64,000 nucleotides of DNA from Aradus depressus. Taxonomy: Eukaryota; Arthropoda; Insecta; Hemiptera; Aradidae. The notes under the pieces are model-generated. The model saw only the letters and a list, made by a program, of their open reading frames with translations, ran no database searches and was not told the DNA's origin. Positions within the stretch are counted from its first letter, which is position 1. The number at the start of each line of letters is the position of its first letter. Where the stretch lies: positions 3,640,713-3,704,712 of the forward strand of contig OY759222.1 of assembly GCA_963662175.1 (NCBI GenBank), in the 5' to 3' direction. The position numbers were made by a program, and so were the translations under genes. This document shows, one piece after another, positions 9,968-19,876 of this stretch.

Positions 9968-10027
9968 GGCTTACCTTCCGTTTTCAAGTTCCTTTGGGAA
10001 CCCGCGGGGCAGCAACAATAGTCCGGG
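9968..10027 (-). promoter_or_regulatory. Jockey 5' UTR, likely internal promoter region
   Basis: These 60 bp between the inferred 5' end and the ORF1 ATG are GC-richer than the flanks (GCTGCCCCGCGGGTTCCC). Jockey-type elements carry an initiator-plus-downstream promoter in the first tens of bases. Placing it here is an inference from position only. Confidence 0.4.
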
Positions 10028-10035
10028 TAATATTT

Positions 10036-10696
10036 AACGAAAAAACAATAAAACTGATAACACTAAACACATAATAATTAAAAATGAATGTTAATAAACT
10101 GAAAAAGAATAATTGAAATGCAAAAGAAAAACAAATAAACGAAAATCACATAAGTTAACCTTAAATAGGAATGTTCACTCTATGATAGCTACAGCTGTTC
10201 ACAATATCTTGTGTTCGGAATTTGGGGATCAGAAAACATGAATATTGATACGTATTGCTGGAGAAGTAATATGAAAGTTAAGTATAAATTAAAGCATTTA
10301 CATATATTAGCCAGGATTATAGAGGGATTCAGTGAATAGTATCCTACACTGACGTCACAGTCTTGTTTACTTGTTAAATGGACCAACCTTCCTTACCTCT
10401 TCTCAGACCTTGGAAATGGAAATTGAAATTGAAATTAAAGTCCGATTCTGGTGTTTGTACTGTAGGGGAGGAGGAGGGGTGGAGGGCTCATTATGGTTGT
10501 GGTCTGAGCGGGCAGCCAAATTGGATCGGGGGTGGGTTTTCTGGGAAAATTATATTTAAGGAGGGGGGGCTCATTGAAAAAAGAAAAAGAAAATCACAAT
10601 AGACGCCAGCAAGAAATATTAGTAATCAGCTAAATGTTCCCCCCTCTCCATCTAAACCCATGATAATCAGCAAGTGTATTTCTTAATCCTTGTGTA
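10036..10696. other. Unassigned AT-rich then G-rich stretch
   Basis: 10036-10370 is AT-rich without recognised repeats. 10440-10570 is purine- and G-rich (GGGGAGGAGGAGGGG type). Short open frames here have no recognisable similarity. No structure was identified. Confidence 0.5.
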
Positions 10697-10790
10697 CCTA
10701 AAATATCGTGTCGATGTAATCATTACATCAGCAGTTTTTAGGCCCTTTGATTTGACTGAAAATCGATGTGCATGATTCATAGGAACGTAT
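10697..10790 (-). repeat. Rep-X fragment
   Basis: GTGTCGATGTAATCATTACA and TTTGACTGAAAATCGATGTG are reverse Rep-X unit text. Both ends are missing. Confidence 0.5.
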
Positions 10791-10937
10791 CTATGATCAC
10801 AGGGAATACGTTTAGTCGTAAAATGACCAAAATGAGTGTACTGTGATCATCTCCCAAGCCTCTGGGAATCTGCGCACTGTGAAGAAGTTGGGAGCTCAGG
10901 ACTCTAATACTTTCGGAATTATATAGATATTGCTCAA

Positions 10938-11287
10938 AGGGGCGCCGGTAGCTCAGTGGTATGCGTGCTTGCCTTCTGAGCTCAAGAACGTGGGTTTAAA
11001 ACCCGACCGAGCCCCTTAGTTTATTTTATCTGGGAGGTAAAATAAACTTAAGTACGCCGTCCTTCGGATGGGACGTTAAGCGATGGTACCGAGCCTGTAC
11101 GATGTCAGGTACTCGTTAAAGACCCCTGCCCTAGGTGAATAAAAATTTAGGGTAGGCAATATTTAGGACTCCCACAATGGAGTCGGGCTCATGTCCACCA
11201 GAGTGACGAAAGAGCGCTCTGGTAGTAGGCGATATGACCTCGTAGTTAAAGCCCGGGCATGAGTCATAAAACCTAACCTAACCTAAC
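10938..11287 (+). mobile_element. SINE-1a, full length with target duplication
   Basis: This is the best-preserved plus-strand copy, about 350 bp. The tRNA-like head has A box TAGCTCAGTGGTATGCG, and its B-box region is altered to GGGTTTAAAACCC. A palindromic spacer TTTATTTTATCTGGGAGGTA/AAATAAA follows. Then come the central block GTCCTTCGGATGGGACGTTA and CTCGTTAAAGACCCCTGCCC, and the 3' end AAAGCCCGGGCATGAGTCAT with tail AAAACCTAACCTAACCTAAC. The exact 8-bp duplication TTGCTCAA lies at 10930-10937 and 11288-11295. Confidence 0.93.
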
Positions 11288-11295
11288 TTGCTCAA

Positions 11296-11605
11296 CTTTA
11301 GGGAGGCATTATTCACGAGTATTTCAAAAAGTATGGTTAATAATTATGTAAGTGATGGGGAATGATTAGGTAACTAAGAGAAAATCCAAGAAAGGATTAA
11401 CAATATTCATTTTTATTCGCTCCTATAGATTTAGAAGGTATATGATTAATAATGGTGCAAACATAATTTATTTATTCCAAAAAGTGGTTTTACATGAGTG
11501 ATGCAAAAGTAAAAAAGTGCTGCCCTGAAAAGTTAATTTAGACTTACCAAATTATTTCCTGTGACCGCAGATATATAGTCATAGACTTCATATTGTTTAT
11601 ATTAA
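11296..11605. other. Unassigned AT-rich stretch
   Basis: No repeat family, coding frame or RNA gene was recognised. Confidence 0.5.
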
Positions 11606-11617
11606 ATTTTATATTAT

Positions 11618-11690
11618 AGCCAAAGGCCTTGTCCGGGTTTCGTACCCGTCTAGAGCTCAGAAGGCAACCCTGAATTACCGGCTCTTTTCA
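11618..11690 (-). repeat. SINE-1 tRNA-head relic
   Basis: GGCCTTGTCCGGGTTTCGTA, GAGCTCAGAAGGCAA and TTACCGGCTC match the reverse SINE-1 head with many changes. The body is absent. Confidence 0.6.
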
Positions 11691-11696
11691 ATGCAC

Positions 11697-12408
11697 TAAT
11701 AACTACCGTTCTAGTGAATGCATTGTCACAAGATTTTATATGAAGATTGAGAAGTACAAACGTAAGATACCTCAGTTTCAGCCAAATCGACCGAAGAGGA
11801 CCTTGTGTTTAGAGGGAGAGTATAAACGTCTTGTGTTTAATGCCTTCTTTAAGATTCTGTAGGTCGAAGACGATAAACGAAATACAATTATCAAGTATTT
11901 GACCCACACAAATTTGTATATTTGTTGAGATGATGCCGGCCAATTTGGCTAAACTATAGTTGTCGTCCTTTGCCGTCATTCATTCTATCGGCAGTTGTCA
12001 TGCCAAGTATAGGGGAAGTTATGTAATCAGTCAAAAATTCGATGCAGAGTTTTTAACGGAATTTCATGTTTTCCGACCTTTAAATTCCAAATATTAAAAA
12101 AAAAGGTCTGTCTGCCTGTCTGTGAACACGATAATTCGCGATAGAATGAATGTATCGACATGAAATTTTATATGTATGACCAATACGCCATAAGGACAGA
12201 TTTTCAGTCAAATCGGATAAGGATTAGGGGAGAAGGTTTAACACAAAAACTCTAATAACTGCCGTTGTAATGAAAGTATCTATACAAAATTCTATATGTT
12301 AATTCAAAACTCCTTAAGGACAATTTTCAGAGGAATCGGCAGAAGGGAGGGGGTTCGGAAGGGGTTCAACTTAAAAACCCCAATACTTATCGATGTAATG
12401 AATGTATA
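11697..12408 (+). repeat. Rep-X, two or three partial copies
   Basis: A 3' piece (11697-11845: AATAACTACCGTTCTAG, CAGCCAAATCGACCGAAG) is followed by a short reverse piece at about 11940-11997. A 5' copy at 12003-12408 then runs from GTATAGGGGAAGTTATG through all three unit starts and stops at ATGAATGTATAGGG. The last copy joins directly to an unrelated LINE-like 3' end. Confidence 0.65.
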
Positions 12409-12757
12409 GGGTTGTTGTTCTACGGAACCCTTCATTGTGTGATCTGACTCCGCCACCTGATCTGTACTACAGAGGTTGAAGGGTTTCATTGACTCAGGGA
12501 CTAGAATACAGTTTTGGGGTCAGGAGGCTGGGGCTGGCTCTCTGGAAGGAGGTCAGGGAGTGGGGAGACATCTCTTTCACTTGTAGCTGTTCACGTGTCG
12601 TCCACCTCCGGAGGCGTAGCCATAAGGGGCCCAATCTTCCCAGGTTGAACATTGGCTGGTATGCTTCTTATGTGGTTTAGGATTTACATATCAAATTTAG
12701 TGTCTGTACATTCATTACTTCGGCAATTAATGTTTGTGTTTATTAATCCTCTAGCTT
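12409..12757. repeat. Possible RTE-type LINE 3' remnant plus unassigned sequence
   Basis: TTCTACGGAACCCTTCATTG followed by TGTGATCTGACTC resembles the CTACGGAACCCTTC..GTCTGACTCG motif of RTE-like 3' ends seen widely in insects (from memory, not searched). Related phrases occur at about 18451-18478 and 46170-46200. The rest to 12757 is unassigned. Confidence 0.35.
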
Positions 12758-13080
12758 TACCAAGTTATGTAATCTGTCAGAAAATTCGATGTTGATTTGT
12801 CACCGAAATTTCCTTTTTTCTTCTCCCTGATGTGAAAAAACATAAACAAATTTCTTGTCAGTCTGTATGTGAGTTTGTTAAGTAAGGGGATTCTGAAGTC
12901 CCTGAGTAAGTCAACTATCGATTTTTAACCAAAATGGTCGATTAATTTTTACCGGGGATTCTTCGTTTTTATTTTTGGAATAACTAAATCGGAAAGCATG
13001 AATTCCATTGGAAATTCGACTTCGTATTTTCTGACAGATTATATAATTTCCACTATACTTCCTATAACTGAGGATGGTAT
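12758..13080. repeat. Rep-X halves in opposite orientation
   Basis: 12758-12970 is forward Rep-X (AAGTTATGTAATCTGTCAG to TCGATTTTTAACC) with most of the middle deleted. 12971-13080 is a reverse 5' end (TTTTCTGACAGATTATATAA, CTATACTTCC). The two 5' ends face each other around 12970. Confidence 0.55.
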
Positions 13081-13304
13081 TGTCTTTCTGGACTTATTCT
13101 TTGTAGACGGTTGATCCCATTTGTTCAAGTTTGAAGTGTCATTGGGTTCATATACAGTGAAGACAGTTATGGAGCGTTTCCCTCTATTTATCGCATGTAA
13201 AGGAGAAACTAAGGAAAAACTTGTTTTTTAGGAGTTTTTGGAAGTGTTGTCTCTCTCGGTTTTTCATTTTTCTCCCTGATATGGGTGAAATAAAGGAAAA
13301 CGTT

Positions 13305-13845
13305 AGGAAAAAAGTCGTCAGTGGATCACGGCAATGTACTTCCGCAGAAAGAGTTTATCAATTTACCTTTCTTCTTTCGCCTCAAGTCGACAGTTTGCGG
13401 TCTGGACTTACACAGGGAATTTGTCTCGATACATTCATTATATCCCTGAATTCCCCTGTCCATTTGGCCGATTTCGCTGAAAATTGATATGTCATCTATC
13501 CTTGTCATGGATTTTTAAATTTTATGTCGATACATTCATTACAGGTATTAGAGTTTATTAATCCTCCCCTCTAATCCCCCTTTTTGCTTTTGGCCGATTT
13601 GGCTGAAAATTAATAGGTGTTGTCCTTATGGGTTTCTGGATAGATATATAAAATTTTGTATTGATACATTCATTTTATTGGGAGTTATCGTGTTCAAACA
13701 TAGACCCATAGACAGACGGATTTTTTTTTTTTTTTTCCATTTTGAGAATTAGGGTGTCGATAAACATGAAATTCCGGCGAAAACTCAACTTCGAAGTTCT
13801 AATCGATTATATAACTTCTCCTATATTTTGTACAGCTGGGGATGT
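13305..13845 (-). repeat. Rep-X, near full length
   Basis: The copy reads from GTGGATCACGGCAATGTACT to ATATTTTGTACAGCTGGGGA. It has the three unit repeats, marked by ACATTCATT at about 13432, 13536 and 13667, plus the ACAGACGGA microsatellite. Its left end carries AAAAAAGTCGTCAGTGG, showing the GACGACTTTTTT extension beyond the palindromic end. Confidence 0.7.
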
Positions 13846-14208
13846 AATAAACATGAGGCGATCCTTCATTTCAATGTTCTTCAGACTCAAGAACTCGTAT
13901 AAAAGATATCCTTTTTTTTATGTTTCCGCTTCCCGAGTGATCAATATTCGTCTAAATTTTTATTATAATTTTACTTTTTATGGAATACATTAACAAACAT
14001 TTTAATGTAAGTATTACAGGTTTCCCCGGATTGGTCCTTCTATCGTGAAATTTTACGAGAAGGCTGTTGACTGCTCTTGGAGTCCATCCCTTCTCTTGAA
14101 AGTTTCTTGACAATATAAAACTTATATTTTTAACAAAAGTCGTAAAGTAGGAACTACTCTGCCAAGTTTAGTTCTCGGTGGAGTACCCCCGTCCTAATTT
14201 TTATGTTA
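13846..14208. other. Unassigned AT-rich stretch
   Basis: Short frames only. No repeat or gene was recognised. Confidence 0.5.
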
Positions 14209-14813
14209 ATATCCCCAAGCATAGGACAAGTTATGTAATATGTCAGAAATTCGGTGTTGAGTGCTCTGTGAACATGATAACTCGCGATACAATGAGTATA
14301 TCGAAACGAAGTTTTAAGACGACACCTATTAATTTTCAGATGAATCGGCTTAAGGAAAAGGGGGTCCAGAAACGAGGGGCATAACTCAGAAACGCCAAAA
14401 ATTGTTGATGTAATGAATGTATGCCCACCACCAGAGAGTTTTTTCATCTATCTGGTGGACATGAGCCCCACTCTATTATAAAGGTCTCAAATTTTGCCTA
14501 CCCTTAATTTTTATTCACCTAGGGTAGGTGTCTTTAACGAGCACCTGACATTGTACAGGATCGGGACTATTGCTTAACGTCCGATCCGAAGCACGGTGTG
14601 TTCCAAGGTTTTTTTCACCTTCTAGATAAAAATGGCTATGGGCCTCGGCCGGGTTTCGAACCCGCGAATTTGAGGTCAGTAATCAACCATGCATACCATA
14701 GAGCTACCGGCGCTCTCAAAGGATTCAGAAGTTCTTAATACACGGCAGTTTGGTTTCAGAGGCAGAGGAAAAACGTAGTTAATTAGCGCTGAGGAAGTGC
14801 ATTGTCGGTGATT
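14209..14813 (+). repeat. Rep-X interrupted by a SINE
   Basis: 5' part 14209-14424 (TCCCCAAGCATAGGACAAG to GTAATGAATGTATG) and 3' part 14718-14813 (GATTCAGAAGTTC, GAGGAAGTGCATTGTCGG) flank a SINE-1 copy. The 3' end leads straight into an 87-bp tandem array built from it. Confidence 0.6.
14425..14717 (-). mobile_element. SINE-1b copy lacking its 3' tail
   Basis: Reverse SINE-1 from CATCTATCTGGTGGACATGA through the TTCACCTAGGGTAGG and GATCCGAAGCACGG blocks to the head GGGTTTCGAACCCGCG and ATAGAGCTACCGGCGC. The TTTTTCACCT spacer marks SINE-1b. It inserted in Rep-X, and no clear target duplication remains. Confidence 0.8.
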
Positions 14814-15050
14814 CAGTTTTTTTATTTTCCATTAATCTTGCTGCAGTTGTGCAGTTGTTGCAAGGAAGAACCGTCATTGTGGAAGTGTATTTTCGGTGAT
14901 TCACTTTTTTTTATATTCCATTCATCTTGCTGTAGTTGTGCAGTTGTTGCAAGAAAGAACCGTCGTTGTGGAAGTGTATTGTCGGTGATTCACTTTTTTT
15001 TATATTCCATTCATCTTGCTGCAGTTGTTGCAAGAAAGAACCGTCGTTGA
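14796..15050 (+). repeat. Minisatellite, about 87-bp unit, three copies
   Basis: Each unit holds GGAAGTGTATTGTCGGTGAT, a TTTTTTTTATATTCCATTCA tract and GCAAGAAAGAACCGTCGTTG. Units start near 14797, 14884 and 14971, and the third is slightly shortened. The first part of the unit is the Rep-X 3' terminus, so the array grew from a Rep-X end plus its flank. Confidence 0.8.
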
Positions 15051-15337
15051 TAGGATACTCACTTTCCTAAATTTTTTTTTGCAATTTTCGAATGTTAGTC
15101 GCGTTATTTTGTTCATGACCTTCATTCTGAAATGTGGAATGCATTCATCCAGGTCGCCACCCTGTTTTGGTCCCTATGGTACCCGGTCCACATTTTCCAG
15201 GTATGATGTAAGTCCCCCTCCCGTCCTCTGAACGCTGTAACAGTTCCAGCCCAAGATTAGTTCCACTTTTCCTGATTAACTCGAGGTTCCAGTCTAACAT
15301 CTTCCCTTTTCACCATATTTTTACTTCCGCACCTGTA

Positions 15338-15897
15338 CGGAGTATGGGGGAAGTTATGTAATAGGTCAAAAATTCGATGCTGAGTTTTCAACGGAATTTC
15401 ATGTTTTCCGACTTGCAGATTCTATAAAAACATGTCTGTGAACACATGTGATAATAACTCCCCGATAGAATGAATGTATCGACACGAAATTTTATATGTA
15501 ATTCTAGAACCCTCTAACGACGACACCTATTGTTTTTCAGCCAAATTGACCAAAGGTAAGGGGGAGTTAGGGGGGAGGCGTAACACAAAAACTCTAATAA
15601 CTGCCGTTGTAATGAATGTATATTGAGACGAAATTTCATATGTAAATTCAAAACCCTAGAAGGACATTTATAAAATTTTTGCGGAATCAGCCTAAGGGGT
15701 GGGGAATCAGAGGGGGCTCAACTCAAAATCCGAATAACTGCCGATGTAATGAATGTATCGATACGAAATGGAGGTTGCAGTAGCCACTATGTCAAATATT
15801 GAGTTTTAGTCCGAACGGTGGATTGGCTCTGGAGGGAGAGCGAATACGTAATTGATTATTTCGTGCTGGGGAAGTACATAGCCGGTGATTCATCTAC
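15338..15897 (+). repeat. Rep-X, near full length
   Basis: The copy runs from CCTGTACGGAGTATGGGGG to GCTGGGGAAGTACATAGCCG and GTGATTCATC. All three unit starts are visible (about 15470, 15600 and 15740). Nothing was recognised in 15051-15337 before it. Confidence 0.75.
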
Positions 15898-16040
15898 GAT
15901 TTTTTTCCTTCCGGATTGCCCGCGTCATTAAGTGCATGAAATTTGCATATAGAGAATTAAGTGTTACTCATTGTAATGCATTTAAGAAATCACAAATCGA
16001 CTTAATGAGAAGTTGGATATCTGTGACAGGAACTGACTAA

Positions 16041-16640
16041 CCCAATTAACTTTTTGGTTTGGTTCTCTATATTTACACACAACCTGACACTAGGGCATTG
16101 CCTCTCTCCTGGTTTCACTTTTCATTGCGGATAACTGAGCTTGTCTCTGATTTACAACTCGGATAACCGGTCACTCGGTCCCTACCTTATATTTAGTGGT
16201 ATGGCTGTTATTTCGGTTTGGTTCTCTATATTTACACACAACCTGACACTAGGACACTGCCTCTTTCCTGGTTTCACTTTTCATTGTGGATAACCGAGCT
16301 TGTCTCTGATTTACAACTCGGATAACCGGTCACTCTGCCCCTACCTTATATTTAGTGGTATGGTTGTTATTTCGGTTTGGTTCTCTACATTTACACACAA
16401 CCTGACACTAGGACACTGCCTCTCTCCTGGTTTCACTTTTCACATCTCCCCCAATATATATTGCGGATAACCGAGCTTGTCTGTTATTTACAACTCGGAT
16501 AACCGGTCACTCGGCCCGTACCTTATATTTAGTGGTGTGGGTGTTATTTCGGGTTGGTTCTCTATATTTATACACAACCTGACACTGCCTCTCTCCGGGT
16601 TTCATTTTTCCCCAATATATTTCGGATAACCGAGCAAGTG
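16041..16640 (+). repeat. Tandem repeat, 159-178-bp unit, about 3.6 copies
   Basis: Units start at GGTTTGGTTCTCTATATTTA near 16056, 16215, 16374 and 16552. Each includes ACACAACCTGACACTAGG, GATAACCGAGCTTGTCT and ACTCGGATAACCGGTCACTC. The third unit carries about 20 extra bases (ATCTCCCCCAATATATA). No family was recognised. Confidence 0.85.
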
Positions 16641-16854
16641 CCCCTCATATATTGCTTGAAAAAAGCGTGGAGATAGTTTCAATTTTCATTTTATATATAT
16701 TTTTTTTTATTTATTTTTAAATTTATCCATCACGAGTCAATATTGACTTTAAAAATTTCTCTCGTTAGCCGATTAGTTCTGCTTCGTAACCTCTTTAACG
16801 TTTACTCAGCTATGAAACATGGAGACTATGCCTGCTCCTTCCTACACGAAGAAA

Positions 16855-17050
16855 GTCGTGCGTGAATCACCCGCAATGTACTTCCTCAGCTCGAAATGTT
16901 GGTAATTAACTAAGTTCTCACCGTCTGCTAGAGGAAACTTGCTTTCTCTTCGGCCCGTTTGACTGAAAATTAATAGGTGTCTAACTCAGACACTTCTCAA
17001 TCCTTTTATATAACTTCGAGTCGATATATTATTAAGGGTTTTTTAGTTAA
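16855..17050 (-). repeat. Rep-X 3' third
   Basis: GTGAATCACCCGCAATGTAC, TCAGCTCGAAATG and TTTGACTGAAAATTAATAGG are reverse Rep-X 3' text. The stretches 16641-16854 and 17051-17214 around it show nothing recognisable. Confidence 0.6.
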
Positions 17051-17214
17051 GCCCCGTTATTATTTTTTTTCAATTTATAATAATGTAATTCATCATCTAA
17101 AATAAGTTAATTCTCTTTGTGTATATGAGTGGTGGTCAATTTTTTTTTTTGCACCGCTCGGCCGTTTGTTTTGCGGCGTTCTGCTTTCACGGCGTCATTG
17201 CTCACTTTCCATAG

Positions 17215-17560
17215 ATAAATAATAATAATAAATTTATTTCCGTTAAACCAATACATGGTAATAGGATACGTCAAAACAATTTATACATTAAGATAGCTTA
17301 TAAATTAGATTTATATCTACTTGAGTCTAATGCACCTATGATTAGAGTAATAACAAAACTATTAAAAAAAAGTAAAATTAAATTAATAAAAACTGAACAA
17401 ATAAATACTTAATAATATATGAGTACATAAACAAAATTAATACATGATACGTTTGTAATAAGTAGAACATTTTTCAATTTAATAAAAATTATGATAACTA
17501 TTTTTCAAAAAAAACTCTTCTGAAGCATCTTTATTCCAACGATGTTTCGATATAGGTCCC
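17215..17560 (-). repeat. Penelope-like 3' remnant, copy 1
   Basis: This 345-bp stretch is closely related to 54515-54890 (TTAAACCAATACATGGTAAT, GATACGTCAAAA, AGATAGCTTATAAATTAGAT). Its right end has CTTTATTCCAACGATGTTTC. On the minus strand this reads CGAAACATCGTTGGAATAAAG, which resembles the conserved stretch downstream of Penelope-like element ORFs. No coding part remains. Class is an inference. Confidence 0.4.
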
Positions 17561-17596
17561 TGATTAATAATGCACAAAATAATAACAATAACAGCA

Positions 17597-17794
17597 GCTA
17601 GTTTATTTGAGACTTCTTTAATGGCAGTAGCTAGTTTATTTGAGACTTCTATAATGGTAGTAGCTCGTTTTTTTGAGACTTCTATAATGGCAGTAGCTAG
17701 TTTTTTTGAGACTTCTATAATGGTAGTAGCTAGTTTTTTTGAGACTTCTATAATGGCAGTAGCTAGTTTATTTGAGACTTCTATGAGAACAGTA
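17597..17794 (+). repeat. 33-bp minisatellite, six units
   Basis: Six head-to-tail units of GCTAGTTTATTTGAGACTTC plus TATAATGGCAGTA begin at 17597, 17630, 17663, 17696, 17729 and 17762. Variants alternate between GGCAGTA and GGTAGTA. Because 33 is divisible by three an open frame runs through, but it is repeat-encoded and not evidence of a gene. Confidence 0.92.
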
Positions 17795-17812
17795 ATTGGT
17801 AAAACAATATTT

Positions 17813-18444
17813 TTTTAAATATTGAAAAAAAGGCCCCAAAAAATTTTCTTTTGGGACTCAATACTGTGCAAATCAATGGGTTAGAAGAATTTGAAGAAAT
17901 AAAGTAATAAGCATGTTCCCGATTGCGTGGGTTCCACGTCGTAGTTCACCGCCTCTCTATTCCGTAGAACAGTAAAAAACTCTAAATTTGGTATTTAGCG
18001 GAAAAAATAAAAATTTTTGAAACCAACCTTTTTATACTAAATTTTTGAAAATGCTTAGTGATAGTTTTTTACAGGATGACCAAGAATTCACAGATAAATT
18101 TATTTCAAATCAAATGTTTTCTACAATAATAGTGATTTGAATGTTGGACCAGCCTTCCTCAAAATCGGCGTTATTAAAGTAACAGAATATGCAAATTGGA
18201 AATGTTTTTCATGGGTATTCGTCCCCTTCCACAGGTCGTTCATTGGGAAGCGGGTGTAGAATGGCATCATAGACATATTTCCTGACGTCCGCAATGATTA
18301 GGTTTTCGAAATGATTCAACAATAAAAAATGATTTTTTTCAATCGAGTGATTGTTTGAGGTTGCAATTAGACCCTTTTTTGTGATGTAATACGACAGGTT
18401 TCACTAGGGGGCAGAGAGATATTCGTTGTAAGAGTTTTTACTTT
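17813..18444. other. Unassigned stretch
   Basis: No repeat or coding region was recognised. The words TTCCCGATTGCGTGGGTTCC and TTGGGAAGCGGGTGTAG appear single-copy within the window. Confidence 0.45.
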
Positions 18445-19020
18445 GTGGTCATGGTCCTACGGACCCCTTCAATGTTGGTCAGGTGATGAGAGGACGAGCT
18501 GGTTTAGTTTGGGCTAGCCCCGGGACGGCCGACTGTAGAAATGCCAAGGCTGTTGGGAGGTCGAGGTGGGGGGAGGTCGACCTTTCGCAATCCTCTTCAG
18601 TCGTCTCGACCGGGGAAAGGTCAAAAAGGAGGGGGGAGAGTCACCAGCGGTTGAACCACTAGATCGATCGATGGCAATCCACCCCATTGGGTGATAGTGG
18701 TCGATAAGGCTTCATCCGTCCGAAGCTGGTAAGATTGAGTTCGATTGCATTTGACCAGTGGTTCAGTGGGAAAGGCTGTCGAATTTGGGCTTCAGCCGTC
18801 TTGAAGAATGATGAACAAGGATCTGGGAGAACAGGTTCGACTATGATTGAACCATTCCAATCTTTCGATTTATTCATTAAATGGTCGACTGGTATATGTT
18901 AAGTCGAATGTGGCTTTAGTCGTCCTGAGGAGAAGTCAACATGAAGAAGAGGTAGTGTAGGGTGGGTTGAACTGCCTGTCGTTCGATTGCTCTGAAAGGA
19001 AAGTGTAACGAGTCTATCCT
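18445..19020. repeat. TCGA-rich degenerate tandem region
   Basis: It begins with GGTCCTACGGACCCCTTCA, an RTE-3'-like phrase. Then diverged repeats of about 90-125 bp share GTCGAT/A.GGCTTCATCCGTC (18691), GTCGAATTTGGGCTTCAGCC (18778) and GTCGAATGTGGCTTTAGTCG (18903). It is enriched in GGTCGA words, like the array at 43671-44440. Confidence 0.45.
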
Positions 19021-19023
19021 CAT

Positions 19024-19083
19024 TGGGCACCTAATGGCTTAGTAGCTCCTTCATGAGGTGAACGTTCCCGGATCGATTCCTGG
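19024..19083 (+). repeat. Degenerate tRNA-derived SINE head
   Basis: GGGCACCTAATGGCTTAGTA has an A-box-like GGCTTAGTAGC and is followed by the B-box-like GGATCGATTCC. It is not a functional tRNA: the stems do not pair. Confidence 0.4.
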
Positions 19084-19372
19084 TTATAGAAGAAGTTATG
19101 TAATCGGCCAAAAATTTGATGTGAAGTTATTCCAGATATGAAAAAAAAATGATGTCTATTTGTGTGTCTGTGAACATAAAAAATTCCATGAATGTATTGA
19201 CAAGAAAGTTTATATGAATCCACAACCCTCTAAAGACAACGCCTATCGATTTTTAGCAGAATCGGCCATAGGAAAGGGGGATTATGGGAGAGGCTTAACA
19301 TATTTGAAGTAGAAAGCCCTATGAGGTCCTAACCTGTCAAATATCAGCGGTTTCAGGGAAAAGGTCCTTAAT
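19084..19372 (+). repeat. Rep-X 5' half
   Basis: GAAGAAGTTATGTAATCGGC, TTTTTAGCAGAATCGGCC and GGAGAGGCTTAAC are clear Rep-X blocks. A Rep-X-like CTATGAGGTCCTAACCTGTC phrase is shared with the 28233 copy. Confidence 0.65.
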
Positions 19373-19870
19373 GGTATTTCACGTCAAAAACCTAAGGGAT
19401 ATACTCCACATTTCTATCGTCGAAAGCTCAATCACATTGATCGACTAGGTAGAGCGATCCATTGTGGACCTTCATTCGATGTCACTCTATCGATGATTCA
19501 ATGTGACTTGCTTGTTCAATGAGATTGAAAGTCTGTTTGCATCTTCGATCCTTATTTAACCTAATAATTCATTGAATATGCCATACTATATTTTTATTAC
19601 AATCGACCAGTCGGATCGATTTGCTACAAATGTGAAAGAGATTAAAATAGAAATTTCAATAATTTATTAAAACTTATTTAATAAAACAGAGAAATTGAAA
19701 ATGTAGCCTTGTCAGTTTATTGGAGACTTCTTCAAACATCTCATTATAATTTTAATTAAATATTTTATTATTTAAACTAGATGAAAATGTCGAATGTTTT
19801 ATTAAACTGTCACCCGAACTCCTTTCGGTATGAATCTCTTTTTCTTCTTGCTCCAGCTAACGTTTCATGA
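19373..19870. other. Unassigned, partly TCGAT-rich
   Basis: 19430-19520 repeats TCGAT words irregularly. The rest is AT-rich. No coding signal. Confidence 0.45.
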
Positions 19871-19876
19871 AAGGAA

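Larger units (their letters stand above)
5968..10027 (-). mobile_element. Full-length Jockey-clade non-LTR retrotransposon
   Basis: This element of about 4.06 kb on the minus strand carries a short 5' UTR (9968-10027), ORF1, ORF2 and a 3' UTR of about 119 bp. It ends in an AT-rich, TAAA-type simple tail (about 5968-5985). A possible 8-bp target duplication TAATATTT lies at 5960-5967 and 10028-10035. It is AT-rich, so this support is only moderate. Both frames are open with all catalytic motifs, so the copy could be recent or active. Family assignment rests on ORF1 zinc knuckles, an AP-like endonuclease plus reverse transcriptase, and no RNase H domain. Confidence 0.9.

Noticed and set aside
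10941..11012. tRNA gene at the SINE-1 head
   Set aside because: A and B boxes are clear, but the acceptor stem does not pair. The same head repeats across the window with a fixed non-tRNA body and target duplications, so it is a SINE head.
17570..17818. 82-aa repetitive frame
   Set aside because: It is the 33-bp minisatellite translated. Nothing outside the repeats supports a gene.
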